Source: Laburnicola sp. R22_1 (taxonomy: Eukaryota > Ascomycota > Dothideomycetes > Pleosporales > Didymosphaeriaceae). Taken from it: DNA of 64,000 bases. This document shows, in pieces, positions 42,406 through 54,429 of this stretch. The notes beneath the pieces are model-generated. The model saw only the letters and a program-made list of their open reading frames with translations. It ran no database searches and was not told the origin of the DNA. The DNA is taken from contig JACONQ010000001.1 of the NCBI GenBank assembly GCA_014281115.1, positions 4,712,001 to 4,776,000 on the forward strand, in the 5' to 3' direction. Each line of letters opens with the position of its first letter. Position 1 is the first letter of the stretch. Position numbers and translations under genes: made by a program.

Positions 42406-43023
42406 TCAAGCCTTAGATTCTTGCACTACTCTCCCCACAGCCTTTGCATCCACCGGCCTACCCCCAAACTTGCCCATGACCTTCCCCATTACTTCGCCAG
42501 CCTTCCAGTCACCCTGCATCTCGGCAACGACCTCCCCAACCGTTTTCCGAATTTCCTCCTCCCCCACCTTGTCGATTCCCCCTAACAACTCCTCCAACAC
42601 ATTCAATTGGGTCTTTTCCTTCTCGACCAAATCTTCCCTATTCGCCTTCTCGAACTCCTCGACAGCGTCCTGCGCCGCTTTTATCTGCTTGTTGAGAAGG
42701 CTGTAGAGTGCGGCGTCGGTATCGATGGGCCTTGCTGTTTTGGAGGCGTTTGTTATTTCGGCAAGGAGGGAGCGCAGGACGCTGAGGCGGGGTTTGTCTT
42801 TGGCGCGGAGGGCGATTTTGAGTGCGGGTTGGAGGGTGGAGAGGACGGTCGGTTGGGTGGTTTCGGAGAGGAGACGGGACGTGGTGAGGAAGGTACGAGG
42901 GTTGGCTGGGATTGTGAAGCGGGTGATTGGTACGGCGCCAGAGGTTATGGCACGGGAAGGTGACTGCGGTCGACGTAGGAGGCGGGCGCCTGATGATGCG
43001 CGGAAGAGTAGTCGTAGCACCAT
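42406..43023 (-). CDS. AIM41: AIM41-like mitochondrial GatB/YqeY-domain protein
   Basis: A single exon for 205 residues. The first 55 or so residues are rich in Arg, Ser, Thr and Leu with almost no acidic residues (MVLRLLFRASSGARLLRR), a mitochondrial presequence. From about residue 60 the YqeY-type domain follows: LQPALKIALRAKDKPRLSVL, LLAEITNASKTARPIDTD, LLNKQIKAAQDAVEEFEKAN, and the terminal KVMGKFGGRPVDAKAVGRVV. The last block is the conserved end of GatB/YqeY tail domains, which bind tRNA in the amidotransferase GatB; the free-standing protein's role is unclear. Yeast Aim41 is the named relative. It is divergent from the nucleoporin gene, with starts about 450 bp apart. Confidence 0.85.
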   Translation of the reverse strand: MVLRLLFRASSGARLLRRPQSPSRAITSGAVPITRFTIPANPRTFLTTSRLLSETTQPTVLSTLQPALKIALRAKDKPRLSVLRSLLAEITNASKTARPIDTDAALYSLLNKQIKAAQDAVEEFEKANREDLVEKEKTQLNVLEELLGGIDKVGEEEIRKTVGEVVAEMQGDWKAGEVMGKVMGKFGGRPVDAKAVGRVVQESKA

Positions 43024-43469
43024 TTTGAGCTCAAAGGCGAGGTCGGCGGATGTGATGGCAGATGTGGTGGCGAGTCTGAATTGCTAGTAGAAGTGACTCT
43101 CACGACGACAGCGGCAGCAGAAACGATTGACGGGGACGAGAGACAAAGTCCAAACGCCGTTGCATCGCGACTGGCGAGCTCTCAACGTTTGTTACGATGA
43201 CTAAGGCAACGCGCTAGGAGCTGTGTTTAATCCATGCATGTTTTCTCGGACACCCCAGCTCGCAGTCGAGCTCCCTTCACGCCGCAATTGCCCTGCGCGC
43301 TTTTTTCTTCCATAGCTGGCGCGCACTTCTTTCAACCCGTCGGCTGCCTGTGTGCGGAGCTAATGTTTACATTTCCCCGCGGCGCGTAATCTCAACCTCC
43401 GCCTGCACCTCCATCACCGACTCGACTGCCGCTGCAACTGCGACCGCTCCGAGCTCCCCACCGCACAGC
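43024..43469. other. Shared upstream region of AIM41-like and nucleoporin genes
   Basis: This divergent promoter region has no coding potential that I can support. Its right half is C-rich on the plus strand, typical of 5' leaders here. Confidence 0.45.
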
Positions 43470-46400
43470 ATGGCGCACAACATGCCTCCCGCAACGCCCC
43501 AGCGGCCGACGCCCGGCGCCTTCATCAATACCCCCGCCCGCCCGGGGCCCTATTCTTCGACGCCTATGCAGCAGCAGCCGCCCGCGCCCGTCGAGACGCC
43601 CATACAGCGCGCCGGGCGCACCATCAACAGCATGCTCCAGCGAGACGAACACTACCGGTCGCTGGAGGGATATGTCTTGCGTAAGCTGCCCTGTGCCGAG
43701 AGCGAGCTGTCGTTCTGTGCTGACCTACCGCAGAGGGCACCTCGGGCGAGTACGAGCTTCCCACCAACCCAGCATGGGAGCCTTTCCAGAAACTGCACAC
43801 CTACCAACACCCCGAGGACATGTACGACCAGGTCAACGCCATGCAGATGAGCACGCGCATGGGCCTGTTTGCCGAGATCAACCACGCCTACGTTGCCATC
43901 GATAATCAGCTATATCTGTGGGACTACACGCGTGCCCACCCCGAGCTGGTCGGCTTCGAGGAGCTGCGGGACAACATCACCTGCGTGAAGCTGGTCAAAC
44001 CGCGCGCCAAGGTCTTCGTGGACAACATTTCGTGGCTCTTGGTCATCGCGACGACGGCAGAAATCGTGCTCATCGCCGTGGAATGCGAGACGGGGCCCGA
44101 GGGCGTGTACGGCATAAACCTATATCGCACCGGCATGTCGACAACAGTCAAGGGCTTGAATGTTACCGCCATCGCGAGCTCGGCCAAAACAGGGCGCATA
44201 TTCTTTGGCGAAGGCGCATCCGAGGATGTCTGGGAGCTGATGTACCAGCAGGAGGAACGGTGGTTCCAGAATCGCTGCAGCAAGAAGAACCACGTCTCTT
44301 CGACTCTTCCGATCACGCTACCGACCATATCTTTCACCCGCCCTTCAGCTCCAGTTGGCACTCGGCAGATGGTCGTTGACGACAGCCGGAACCTGCTCTA
44401 CACGCTGTCAACGAACAGCGCCATCAAGGTCTACCACATGCGCACTACGGCATTACTGGAAAACGTGATCAAACGGGACATAGCCTTTCTACGGGGCCAG
44501 ATTAGCCACTTTGCCATGGGGAGCCACACAACCACTTTGGACAACATCAAAGTCGTCGGCATAGATCCAATATCCGCCTTGGAAGCTGACCACCTATCTC
44601 TAATGATCACATTGGCTACTGGCGTACGTTTGTATATGAGTGCTACGACTGGCGGCTGGATGCAAGATAGCTACAGCGCACCGAGCAACATGCAAATACG
44701 GCATATCCGTTTCCCTCCGGCGTCGCCTGAGTCGCAGGCAGCTGTTACACCCACTGCTACTGGTACCCAAATGCAACCTTACCAAGGCGGCATATCTCCC
44801 GGTGTCGATTCGAGATTCTTGACACACACTGTCGCAAGCTTCCGATATGCTCCAGGGACATTCCTCTGCGTGGTCGAAGGTAGCCCAACTCAGCCAAACC
44901 ATGAGCTTTTCATCTCCTCTCCGCACACAGGCCAATTACTCCACAGGCGCGAACAGCCTCGATTTACAGAGGCTGGCCAGACTATGACACTCACGGGCAA
45001 AGTGCAGGATATTGGCCTGATCACCGCACCTTTCGCAGCAAACAACCAACCGAGCGGGTTTGGGAACGAGTTTGCGGTGCAGTTCGACAGGCCCGCCTCT
45101 GAGTATGCCGTTATGACGCACTACGGAGTCGAGATCGTGCGACGACGGAGACTGGTAGATACCTTCGCCGCTATCATCAAGTATGGAGGAGGCGTGGAGG
45201 GCCTCGATGGGGATATGCGCCGATTTGCGCGACAGTATGGTCTAGTAGAAACCGCGTCTACGGCATTGGCGGTGGCATGTGGGCAGGGCTCTGACGTTGG
45301 CCCCGATTCTCGCATCGCCAAAGTGACCGACCCAGAAGTGATGGAGTTCGCGCGAAAGGTATTCATCGAATATGGCGGCAAGGCCCAACTCTCAGAAAGC
45401 GCGACCGTTGAAGGCATGGGCGTGGATAATGTCGAACCCTCACCTCGCCACGATGGCATTGCGCTCTATGTCTCACGGCTTGTCCGTTCAATCTGGGATA
45501 CGCCCATTATCAAACAGGTGACAACGCCGACGGGTCCCATATTACAACCTACCCACAAGATCGCCACGCTGCAGGAGATACAGCGCTCTCTCATCCAACT
45601 ACAGAGTTTTCTTGAAGACAACAAGACTTTTATCGATGGACTAGCGGGTCCGGAAGCTCTAGGTCGAGTGAGCTCCAGGCGAGAAGAGGTGGAACTTCAG
45701 GGAGAGAATCGGGCTTTGACAAGCTTGCTGCTGATGATCAACAACATCGTGGAAGGCATTGCCTTTAGCTTGGTGCTCTTTGAAGAGCGATTAGAAGAGA
45801 TCCTGCTTTTGTTGCCAGAAGACTCACGCCTGAACGTGCGAAAGCTCACGTACCACGGGCTCTTTGCGATCAGTGAAGGCAAAGCGCTAGCGAGAGAACT
45901 GGTTAAGGCGATCGTCAACCACAACATTGTCAAGGGCTCAAATGTTGAAACCGTTGCGGAAGCTTTGAGGAGAAAATGTGGTAGCTTCTGCAGCTCGGAC
46001 GATGTGGTCATCTTCAAAGCCCAAGAAAACTTGCAGAAGGCGGCTGACATGGGGCCAAATGCTGAACGAGGACGTATCCAGTTGAATGATAGCTTGAGGC
46101 TGTTTGAGCAGGTTGCTAAAAGCTTGAGCACGGAACACTTGACTGCTGCAGTGGACAAGTACATTGAACTCGAGTTTTACGCAGGTAGGTCGATATGCAT
46201 TGATTGTTCGTGACTTTTGCTAACGAACTTATAGGAGCCATTCGTCTTTCACTCAAGGTCGCACAAGAGCTTGATCGCGGTAACAAAGCTCTTTCCTGGA
46301 TCAAAGATGGTCGACCCGCGGGCGATGCGCGACAAGAACCGTATGAGCAGCGCACCGCGTGTTACAAGCTCGTATTTAAGGTCATAGAGGCAGCGGATCT

Positions 46401-47728
46401 TGCTTTCGGTGCCCAAGGCAACGTGCAACACGATGGTGCCATTCCACAAATTACACGCCGCAAGCAAGAGGCTTACGAAGAGATCAACAACTCGGACGAC
46501 GAAGTTTTCCAAACTTATCTCTACGACTGGTACATGTCGAAAGGATGGGCGGAGCGTCTCCTGGACATAAATAGCCCGTACGTTGTGGAATACCTCAAGC
46601 GCAGTTCCGAGGTCGATATCGCCCATGCGGACCTTTTGTGGAAATATTTTGCGCATTATAATGACTATCTAGGTGCTGCAGAAGTGCAGTTCCAGCTAGC
46701 CAAGAGTCCCTTTGACTTGTCGCTTGAGAAACGCATAGAGTATCTCTCAAGGGCAAAAGCGAATGCGTCTACGCGGGTAGCTGGCTTCTCGGAAAATGGC
46801 GTCCGGAATAGACAGTCACGGCAAGAACTACTTCGAAATATCAGCGATCTGCTCGACATTGCCAATATACAAGATGACGTTCTACAGAAGATCAAGGGTG
46901 AACCTCGACTCACAGGTGAACGCAGAGTAACCGTTCTCCGGACATTGAACGGCACGGTGCTGACCCTGGACGAGGTAAGTCTGCTATCTCTTCTACCTTA
47001 TCTAACTTGAGCTGACACATACGTAGCTCTTCAATCATTACGCCGACCAAGCTGGCTACTACGACATCTGCCTCTTCATCTTCCACCAAGCCGACTACCG
47101 CCAACTCCCCGTCATCCGCAGCACATGGCAAAACCTAGTCGAGCAAGTGCACGAAGAAGCCGTCCAAACCGGGCAGAACCACCCGTGGGAACTCGTCGCG
47201 TTGAAAACGGAAGAAGTCGGCCGCCGCGTCGGCACCAACCAGAACGTCTTCCCCGTCCCCGACGTGCTCCAAATCCTCATCGAATACGACGTCACCTTTT
47301 ACACGCACGAAGCGAATGGAAACAATAATAATAACAACAACAACAATGCAGCGAACCTCCTCCCCCTCCCGGACACCAACACAAGCTGGCCCATCGACGT
47401 CTTCATCCGGCTCAACGCGCCGTACGAAAATATTGTGAGCACGCTCGAGAGCATCTGGTACAGCCAGATGGCGCCGTTTAATACGCGCAGCGGGCGCAAG
47501 TTGCTGGCGAAATGGCTCATTCACACGGTCGAGAAGTGGTATGCGGATAGTCGACGGTCGGGGGGCGTCCTTTTTGGCGGCGGGGATAACGCGGTGGGGT
47601 TGGCGGAGTTGTTGAGGGTGGTTATGGATAGTGGGGATCTGGTGGGGGTGGGGTGCTCGAGGGAGGATGCCGAGTGGGCGGAGAGGGGGAGGGGGGTGAG
47701 GGAGAGGGTCGAGGTGGTGGTTAGGTGA
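43470..47728 (+). CDS. NUP170: Nucleoporin of the Nup155/Nup170 family, 4 exons
   Basis: Exons 43470-43680, 43734-46184, 46235-46974 and 47027-47728 join in phase into 1367 codons. Introns are 53, 50 and 52 nt, two of them with a clear CTAAC branch site. The N-terminus is Pro/Gln-rich, then TPIQRAGRTINSMLQRDEHY and EYELPTNPAWEPF...LPxW-type start of the beta-propeller (residues about 90-560, with LYLWDYTRAHPELVG and IVLIAVECETGPEGVYG). The rest is an alpha-solenoid with EILLLLPEDSRLNVRKLTYHG and ELEFYAGAIRLSLKVAQELDRG. A poly-Asn run lies near residue 1238, encoded by AAT/AAC repeats at 47323-47346. Nup155/Nup170 anchors the nuclear pore inner ring to the membrane. Length and domain order fit the family well. 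The first exon start is the second of two candidate contexts but the only ATG in frame with exon 2. Confidence 0.93.
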
Positions 47729-48352
47729 TGTGATGGATCTTTCTGCGTGTGGGGGGTTGTGCAGGGGGGAGGGGAAGGTGTAGTCTTGGTATTGTCGTTG
47801 GCGGGGTGTTTGTCTTTGTTGATGTGTGTTTGGAGCGTGGGCGTTTGATTAGGGCTGGGTAGCTGGGCTGGAGGGGCGTTGGTATGGGTGGTGTATATGT
47901 ATTTTGGACTTTTTTTCTTTCTTTATTTTTTTTTGAAAGCGAGATTTAGAGGGTGGGGAGGAGGAGGGGAGGAGATGGATGGGATGGTATGGATGCGTAT
48001 GGGCTAGCTAGCGTGGAAAGAAAGGTGTGTGAGTTGGAATGAGATGAGATGAGATGAGGTGAAGTAGAGTGGAGTGGAATTGGAAAATGTGGAATGGATG
48101 TGGTAGTGATTGCAGAGGTTACATGAAGTAGAGTGAATGAATGAATGGTCTGCTGTCCATTCGGTGTGGTGGGTAGAGGTGTGGTGGTTGAATGGTGCGT
48201 GCAGCGTGTGTGCGTGTTCAGTTCAGTAATCGTTTCCTTCAGTCCAGTTCAGTTCAGTCCAGTCCAGTTGGTAGCATGCATGCACGCATCATGAGTTGCG
48301 CTCGCCATCCATGGATCTATATACGATGCACGTACGCTACGCGCCTCCTCTA
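47729..48352. other. Intergenic with GT/GA-rich simple sequence
   Basis: The plus strand is G/T-rich with GAGAT runs (48037-48065) and a CAGTCCAGTTCAGTT imperfect repeat (48220-48270). It lies between the 3' ends of two convergent genes. No gene seen. Confidence 0.45.
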
Positions 48353-49626
48353 CTACTCCCCTAACATTTCCAACAAACTAGCCTGAAAAGCAGCTTGATC
48401 GATCCCTTTCCCAATGAAGACGACTTTTCCCTCTTCGTCTGCAGCGGCGGCGTCGCCTTCCGCCCTCGCCGGCCCCTCACTCACATCATACACATTCCTC
48501 ACGCCCTGCACAACCAACACCCGACCCCCCTCAACCGGAACCCTCCCCTTCAACCGATGGATCTCAAACCCCCTCCCTCCCAACCGCACCGCCACCCCCT
48601 CCCCCTCCCCTTTCCCCCCCGGCAACTCCTCCTCCCACAACACGGCCCTCAAAAACCCATCCAACCGCGCAACCTGATCCTCCCTCAGCACGCGAAACGT
48701 CAGCGTCGCCGTCCCAATCGCGGGATCCATGTGGCTATGTCCCTTGGCGGCAAACGGGAGCGCAGAAGCAGGGACAGCGTCGTAAGCGTGCAAGTCGAGA
48801 ATGTAGCCCGAGAGCGTGGGGACGTGAGCTTTTGTCGTGTGGACGAGGCGCGCGAGACGGTTCATGGAGCGGAGGCGGGCAGTTAGGGCGTCGAGGGTCG
48901 GGGGCGTCACGAGGTCGGTTTTGTTGACGAGGAGGACGTCGGCGTGGGAGATTTGGAGGTGCGCCGTTGTGAGGAGGGGGCCTTTGTGCGCGTAGTCATG
49001 GTCATGGTCATGGTCATGGTCCCGGTCGTGGGCGTCGTCGTCGTCGTCGTCGTCGTCGTTGTGGCCCGCGTTTTTTGCGTCGACATTCGCGTCTGCATTT
49101 GCGTCGCCATACCCCTCATCCAAACACCTCACCACATTCCCCGCATCCACAATCGTCACAATCCCATCCAAATAAATCGCACTCCCCAGCCCGTCATCCA
49201 ACCAGAACAACGGCGCGATCCCCCCCGGATCCGCCAGCCCCGTCGTCTCGAGCAAAATATAGTCAAACAGGCCGCGCTGCTGCATCAGGTTCTCGATGGC
49301 GGCGACGCCGACGTCTTTGACGGAGCAGCAGATGCAGCCGTTGGCGAGCGGGACGAACGGGATGGGCCGCGCGGTGCTGCTGTTGGCGTCGGCGATGCTG
49401 AGCTGCGCTTCGAGGTCGATGGTGTCGCCGAATTCGTTGAGGATCACGGCGATTTTTTTCGAGTGCTGCGCCGTTAGGATGTAGTTTAGGAGCGTGGTTT
49501 TGCCCGCGCCGAGGTAGCCGGTTATTATTGTTAGGGGGACTTTGGTGGGCGGCGGGGAGGGGGAGGGGGTGTGGCGGGGGCGAGGAGGGGTGGGGGCGAG
49601 GAGGAGTCGGAGGTGTCGCTGTCCAT
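48353..49626 (-). CDS. CobW/ZNG1-type GTPase metallochaperone, possible frameshift in a C-run near the start
   Basis: All COG0523 (CobW/P47K) motifs are present in order on the minus strand. They are [16 protein letters not shown] (P-loop), [19 protein letters not shown] (the metal-binding CxCC), [10 protein letters not shown] and [12 protein letters not shown], then a C-terminal CobW domain. These GTPases hand zinc or cobalt to target proteins; the eukaryotic ZNG1 activates methionine aminopeptidase. A loop of about 35 residues made of Asp and His (eight Asp in a row, then [12 protein letters not shown]) lies between the switch region and NKxD and could bind metal. The only sensible ATG, at 49626 ([10 protein letters not shown]), is one base out of frame with the P-loop. 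One extra C in the run near 49590 would join them. Either the start is elsewhere, or this is a homopolymer error or a real frameshift. Confidence 0.82.
48994..49057. repeat. Hexa- and trinucleotide repeats coding for the His/Asp loop
   Basis: GTCATG repeated four times (48994-49020) and GTC repeated about eight times (49031-49057) encode, on the minus strand, the HD and poly-D tracts of the CobW-type protein. Slippage in these repeats would change the loop length without breaking the frame. Confidence 0.85.
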
Positions 49627-50244
49627 GGTGGGGGTGTGGTGAGGTTGGGCGTTGGGGGCGATGGGTTGGTGTGGGGAGGGGACTTTGAGGTGTTAGTTGT
49701 GGAGTTGGTGCAATGTGTGCGAGAGAAAGGAACGCGGGGGTAGAAAAAATGTGGCTTTGATGCTGAAGTTGGCGTGTGAAAAAGGGAAAGGGATGGGGAA
49801 TACAACCACCAGCTTTTACTTGGAGCAGAGCTGTCTACCGCACCATTCTCTCTCTGTAGCCGCAACGAAGATGCTCCAGGTGTGGTACCGGTATCCGAGG
49901 ATATGCAAGGAAAGGTATTTTGAATAGAGGTTTGACTTGGACTTAGACGGTAGAAATTCTCATGCGGCTCTTATACAACATAGGTTGGTACTTACGCTCC
50001 GGGATACAATGGTATTGTATTATTGGTCATGCCACTCAAAAAGCAGGGTGCATGTTACCCCAGACGAGGTTTACATGCGACATGGAAGCAGGCTCCCGCG
50101 CACCTGGCCGTTTTGGGCCTAGCGCGCCGAGGACCGAACGTGTCGCACCTGCAGTGTGAGCTCACAGGTCGGAGTCGGCTTCAGTTCCGCCCACGGCCGA
50201 CAACAAACAATAAATAAACACGGCCTTGCTCGCGCCCAGCTGCA
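49627..50244. other. Divergent promoter region
   Basis: It lies between the CobW-type gene and the MOB4-like gene, which are transcribed apart. Minus-strand frames over 49627-49865 are C-rich leader, not protein. No other feature. Confidence 0.45.
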
Positions 50245-51902
50245 ATGGCTTCTGTGCCCTCTCCGTCGAGCTCCCCGCGTCTTCCCAGCCCGCCACCCAT
50301 TGCAGAAGTCCAGCTAGGCCCCCCGTCTCCGCTGCCCGCGAGCGAGGAGCAGCAGCAGAAGCTGCTCAGCACACTCGACCATGGCGCCTCGAGGCGGATA
50401 CGGCCCGGCACGAAGGCGCACGACATGGCCGAGGGGCCGCCGCTCATAGACCTGTCAGAGGTACGCGGTCCAGCCGAGCGCATTGCGACACGGTAGCCAG
50501 CGTAAAGATGCAGTACTGACATCAACTTGGGCAGATCGACTCCGCATTCCAGCTGACCGAGCACCTCAAAGCCCTCCACAACTCGCTCACACACCCCGCC
50601 GGCTCGGACAGCACCACGGCGGTGGATAGAGACATGGCACACAAGCTGGCGACGCCGCCCGACACGGTAGACCGCACGCTGTGGCTGTACGAGCTGTGTC
50701 GCTTCCTCACGCAGAAAGTAAACGCTATCATAATCGCCCTCTTCTCTGACGCCCCGCCCTGCTCGTCGGGAACATGCCCCGAGATGCGCGCCTCGGAATG
50801 GCAGTACCTCTGCGCGGTCCACGATCCCCCCAAGTCCTGTTGCGCCATCGACTACTGCTGCCACACGTTGGACTGGGCCGCGAACACGCTCACCTCGCCG
50901 AAAAACTTCCCCTCGCGCCTGGCCATGGGCACCGACCAGTCGACCCAACACCAGCAGGTACGCAATCTCACCAACATCTTCCGACGCGTCTATCGCATCT
51001 TTGCGCATGCGTGGTTCCAGCACCGAGAGATGTTTTGGAAAGTGGAGGGCAGGACGGGATTATATATCCTCTTCAAGACGGTGTGCGACGTCTACGGTCT
51101 AATACCAGAGGACAATTACACGATACCGCCCGAGGCCGAGGGCGAGGAGCTCTCCGAAGAGCCGTCAAAAGCCCTGCCAATGATACTGAAGCGCGAGCCG
51201 TCTGGACCCGGGCCCTTGGATGCGGAGAACGCGTCCGTCATCGAAGGCGGAGACCACGTCCTCTCGACGGCCGGGACGACCAAGCGGCACCGCCACTCGC
51301 CGTCGGTGGGCGTGACGTCGGTGACGACCGTCGTGGAGGAAAGCGAGGAAGAGGAACCAGCGGAGAAAACCTCGCCCGCGCAGGAAGAAGAAAACGCTGC
51401 TGCTTCCGACGATGAGTCGATCGCAGAGACGGTGGTGGATACACCCGAGGGCACGGAGCCCGACGTCGAGCACGATGCCAGCGTTAAAACTGAACCCGCG
51501 GAGGAGACCGAGGCTGCTACTGCGGCTGACAGCTCCTCCCACGCTACTGGGGAGGGGGCGGAAAAGCAAGTTCCTAGCGGGGCGGATGGCGAGCTGCAGG
51601 CCAATGAGAGCGCGGCGGGTGTGGAAGCTACTGCTGGTGACGAGAGCGCGCGTGCGGAAGCAGAGGCAGAACGAGAAGCGGAAGCGGAATCGGAAGCAGA
51701 ATCAGCGCCAGCGCCAGCGCCAGCTCCTGGGGAGAGCACGGAAGAGGCCATGTTAGGGCAGGAAGATCCGGAAGGTGGGCACGCGAGTGCGGCACAGGCG
51801 GAGGTGGAGCCGGGGCCGGAGAAGGCGGAAAAGGAAGAGGATGAGGCGGGTGGAGATGGGCGGGATCCTGCAGCTGCAGCTGCAGCAACGGCAGGTGTTT
51901 GA
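50245..51902 (+). CDS. MOB4/phocein-like MOB-domain protein with long acidic tail, 2 exons
   Basis: Exons 50245-50460 and 50535-51902 (74 nt intron, GTACGC...GCAG, phase 0) give 527 residues. After a Pro/Ser-rich start the MOB domain runs from about residue 70 to 260. CSSGTCPEM gives the Cys-x4-Cys and FAHAWFQH the His-x4-His zinc ligands. EWQYLCAVHDPPKSCCAIDYCCHTLD and FPSRLAMG resemble phocein (MOB4, fungal Mob3), a subunit of the STRIPAK phosphatase-kinase complex that controls hyphal fusion and development. The last 250 residues are low-complexity Glu/Ala/Asp/Pro (AEAEREAEAESEAES, then APAPAPAPGES) and have no counterpart in animal phocein, which is about 225 residues. Subfamily assignment is by motif similarity. 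Confidence 0.85.
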
Positions 51903-52385
51903 TGGCATGCATGAATAATGTGCAAGTCTCTAGTTAGTTTCCTTGTGCGCTGTCGTTGGGCGGTGGTTCTGTGTAATTTTCATGCTTTGCGAGCGGATGA
52001 GAGCGGGTGCATGGGTAGGCATGTATGGTAGTGATTGATGGCGGCGCTGAAATGCAAGGCTCCTGCGTACTGTATGTACTACAGTGTAAGAGGCGGAATT
52101 GTTTTGCAATTGTGGTAGGTAGGTAGGTTGGTTGGTTGGTTGCAGAGTAGTCGATGGATGATTGTGGGAGAGCGTAGGGGATTATGTGATTACGTATATG
52201 TACTGTATTAAATCAATTCCTCCTCTCCTGCCTGCTATGTACATGTATTCAATTAGCTCACGAGCTGTAGTTGTAGGTAGTAGGTAGCAGCGTGGTTTAT
52301 GCCGTATATATTGTTTCACAGTCACACGGTGGAGGGAGGAGGGAAAGGGAGATGTGGTTGGTGGGTGGGTCTGGGATGGGGAGCT

Positions 52386-52435
52386 GGGTTAAGTGGGGTT
52401 AAGTGGGGTTAAGTGGGATTAAGTGGGATTGAGGT
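52386..52435 (+). repeat. Minisatellite, 10 bp unit GGGTTAAGTG, five copies
   Basis: Three identical units are followed by GGATTAAGTG and a diverged fifth unit. It is non-coding. Confidence 0.9.
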
Positions 52436-53496
52436 GTGGGTAAGAGGGTGAGGGATTGGGGGCGAAATGGAATGGGATGGAGTGTATAGCGGCAGGCGGC
52501 AGACGGAAGGTGGAAGGTGGAAAGCGAAAAGGTTGAGTGGTGGATACCTTGGGCATATTGACAAGGGATGTTATGTGTCTATGAAGGGCTAGGCTAGGTA
52601 GAGGTAGAGATGGAGTCAGTCTTTGGGTAGCTGGTTCTAGACGAAGAGGTTAGGTAGGTACCGTAGGTGGGGCGTAGAGCTAGTACTAGTATTGGAGGTA
52701 TGCCATGCCATGCATATCATCAACGCTTCGCTTCCCCAATCCGACGCACGTATGACACAACAAACCAACAAGGGAGGACTGCGCCGCGCTCCTTCCTTGC
52801 ATGCCATGCGACGCTCGCGAGACCAGCACAATGTGGCGTCCCGCCCGCGCGCACCCCCCCACTTGGCTTCGCTTCCCGCCTCAGCACCGAGTAACATGCA
52901 AAGTTTACCCAAGAACACTAATGCAGCAAACAAAAAACAAAACGGTAATTCATCGCGGCTGGTTCCTCTACTGGTCGACGGTCGACGGTCGGACTTGGAA
53001 AGCATTGCTGGGCAGCTTGGGCTCCGAGCGGGTTCGCGTTGTATAAAATTAGTTCCTACAGTATACGAGGTGGGTTGGGCTTGGCGGGTGGGCTTTTTCT
53101 GTGGGTCGCGGCCCTGGGGATGGCGCGGCGGGACCAATGGGTGTTGGGCTGGGGGGATGGATGGGGACGTGCGCGGTGCGATGGATGAGCGATGGAATTA
53201 GGTAGGCGGTTGGTTGTGAGAGCCTCAGGGAATGCTGACGTCGTCGAAGTTGCGTGTGTTTGCGCTACAGGCACAGGGTACGGGGTTGTTTAGCTCGGGA
53301 TGATGAGATGGGGTGGGGAGGTTGGATGGCTGGATGGTTGGTTGGTTGGTTGGTGGAGGAGGCGGTGGATGGGAAGACTGCTGCTGCCGCGGTAGAGTGC
53401 GCTGCCTTGGGTTGCGTGCTTGCCTGTGCAGAAACATCACTGGGCTCTTGGTGTTGCTTCCCCCGCGCAGGCCTCGACATGATCCTGACGCTGATG

Positions 53497-53528
53497 GGAT
53501 GGATGGATGGATGGATGGATGGATGGAT
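53497..53528 (+). repeat. GGAT tetranucleotide microsatellite
   Basis: About eight uninterrupted GGAT units. A related GGTT tract lies at 53333-53351. Confidence 0.9.
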
Positions 53529-54202
53529 CCATGCCCCCACGCCACCGCTGGCATCCCGCGCTGCCTGCTGCGCCAGGGCTGCGCTTCTCCACACGTTGGC
53601 TGCAGGTGCTCGAGTGCTTTGGCTCGAGTCGCATATCGGCGGCGCTTTTTGGAGGCGACCAGAGATGGCCTTGCTGACACGGAGCTAGATGATGTCTACC
53701 CCTCTTTGCGCCCCCCCTCTTCACTTGCAGCGCGCGCTGCAGCCTGCATGGCGCCCTGGGGGCTTGTGTCGCGGCTACTGCGGAAGCTCTCTTGGGCGCA
53801 CACACGGGAAGACTGCGATTCCAAGTGGCGGCGAGTGGCCACACGGCAGCAGGCCATTCCTCGCGCCGCTTACATACCAGAGTAGCTTTCCCGCTCAAGC
53901 GCCCTCTAGGCTCTGGTGCTGATATCCACCCCCAACCCCCATCCTCCTCCTCCCGCACCCCGTCTGCCTCTTCCCCACGCCGTCCCAAATTGGTGTCATC
54001 GCACCAGCATCAAGCACCCACCAAGCACCCTCTAGCCACGCCCACCAGCGAGGGCCCTCCCTAGCCAGCCGCCCCCAGCAGCCCGTCTCGTCTCGTCTCG
54101 TCCCAAGCACCACCAGCGGCCCGCCGCAGCCCCAGTCCCGTGATCGCCTATCTGGCGCCCATCTGGCGCCCAGGTCGGGTCTGCGCAGTGCAGTGTGGTC
54201 GG

Positions 54203-54227
54203 CCTGATCCTGATCCTGATCCTGATC
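54203..54227 (+). repeat. CTGATC hexanucleotide repeat, four copies
   Basis: Four perfect units lie in the C-rich leader upstream of the transcription-factor gene. Confidence 0.9.
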
Positions 54228-54429
54228 GGCCATCCTGATCGCCCTCGCCGCACCGTGCTTTTGCGTGCTCCGGGCTGGTGCAACCGTCGAGGGCATCCCG
54301 ACCACGGCCAGCCAAACAGCCAAACCCCAGCCGCCCACGCGACACCGGCCGCCCTAGCACCCAGCACCCAGCGCCGCTCCGAGACGCTGTGCGCGTCTCT
54401 GCTCCATCAAGCTGTCCAGCGCGCCCCCG

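Larger units (their letters stand above)
51903..54429. other. Long intergenic region with several simple repeats
   Basis: No coding frame here shows a family or splice-supported structure. It has T/G-rich 3' flank sequence, tetranucleotide TAGG/TTGG tracts (52118-52141) and a 10 bp minisatellite. It also has GGTT and GGAT tracts and a CTGATC repeat, before a C-rich stretch (53920-54429) that is probably the promoter and leader of the transcription-factor gene. Confidence 0.5.

Noticed and set aside
49263..49865. 200-codon Pro/Arg/His-rich minus-strand frame
   Set aside because: It overlaps the CobW-type gene in another frame and its composition is that of a frameshifted C-rich sequence; only the GTPase frame has motifs.
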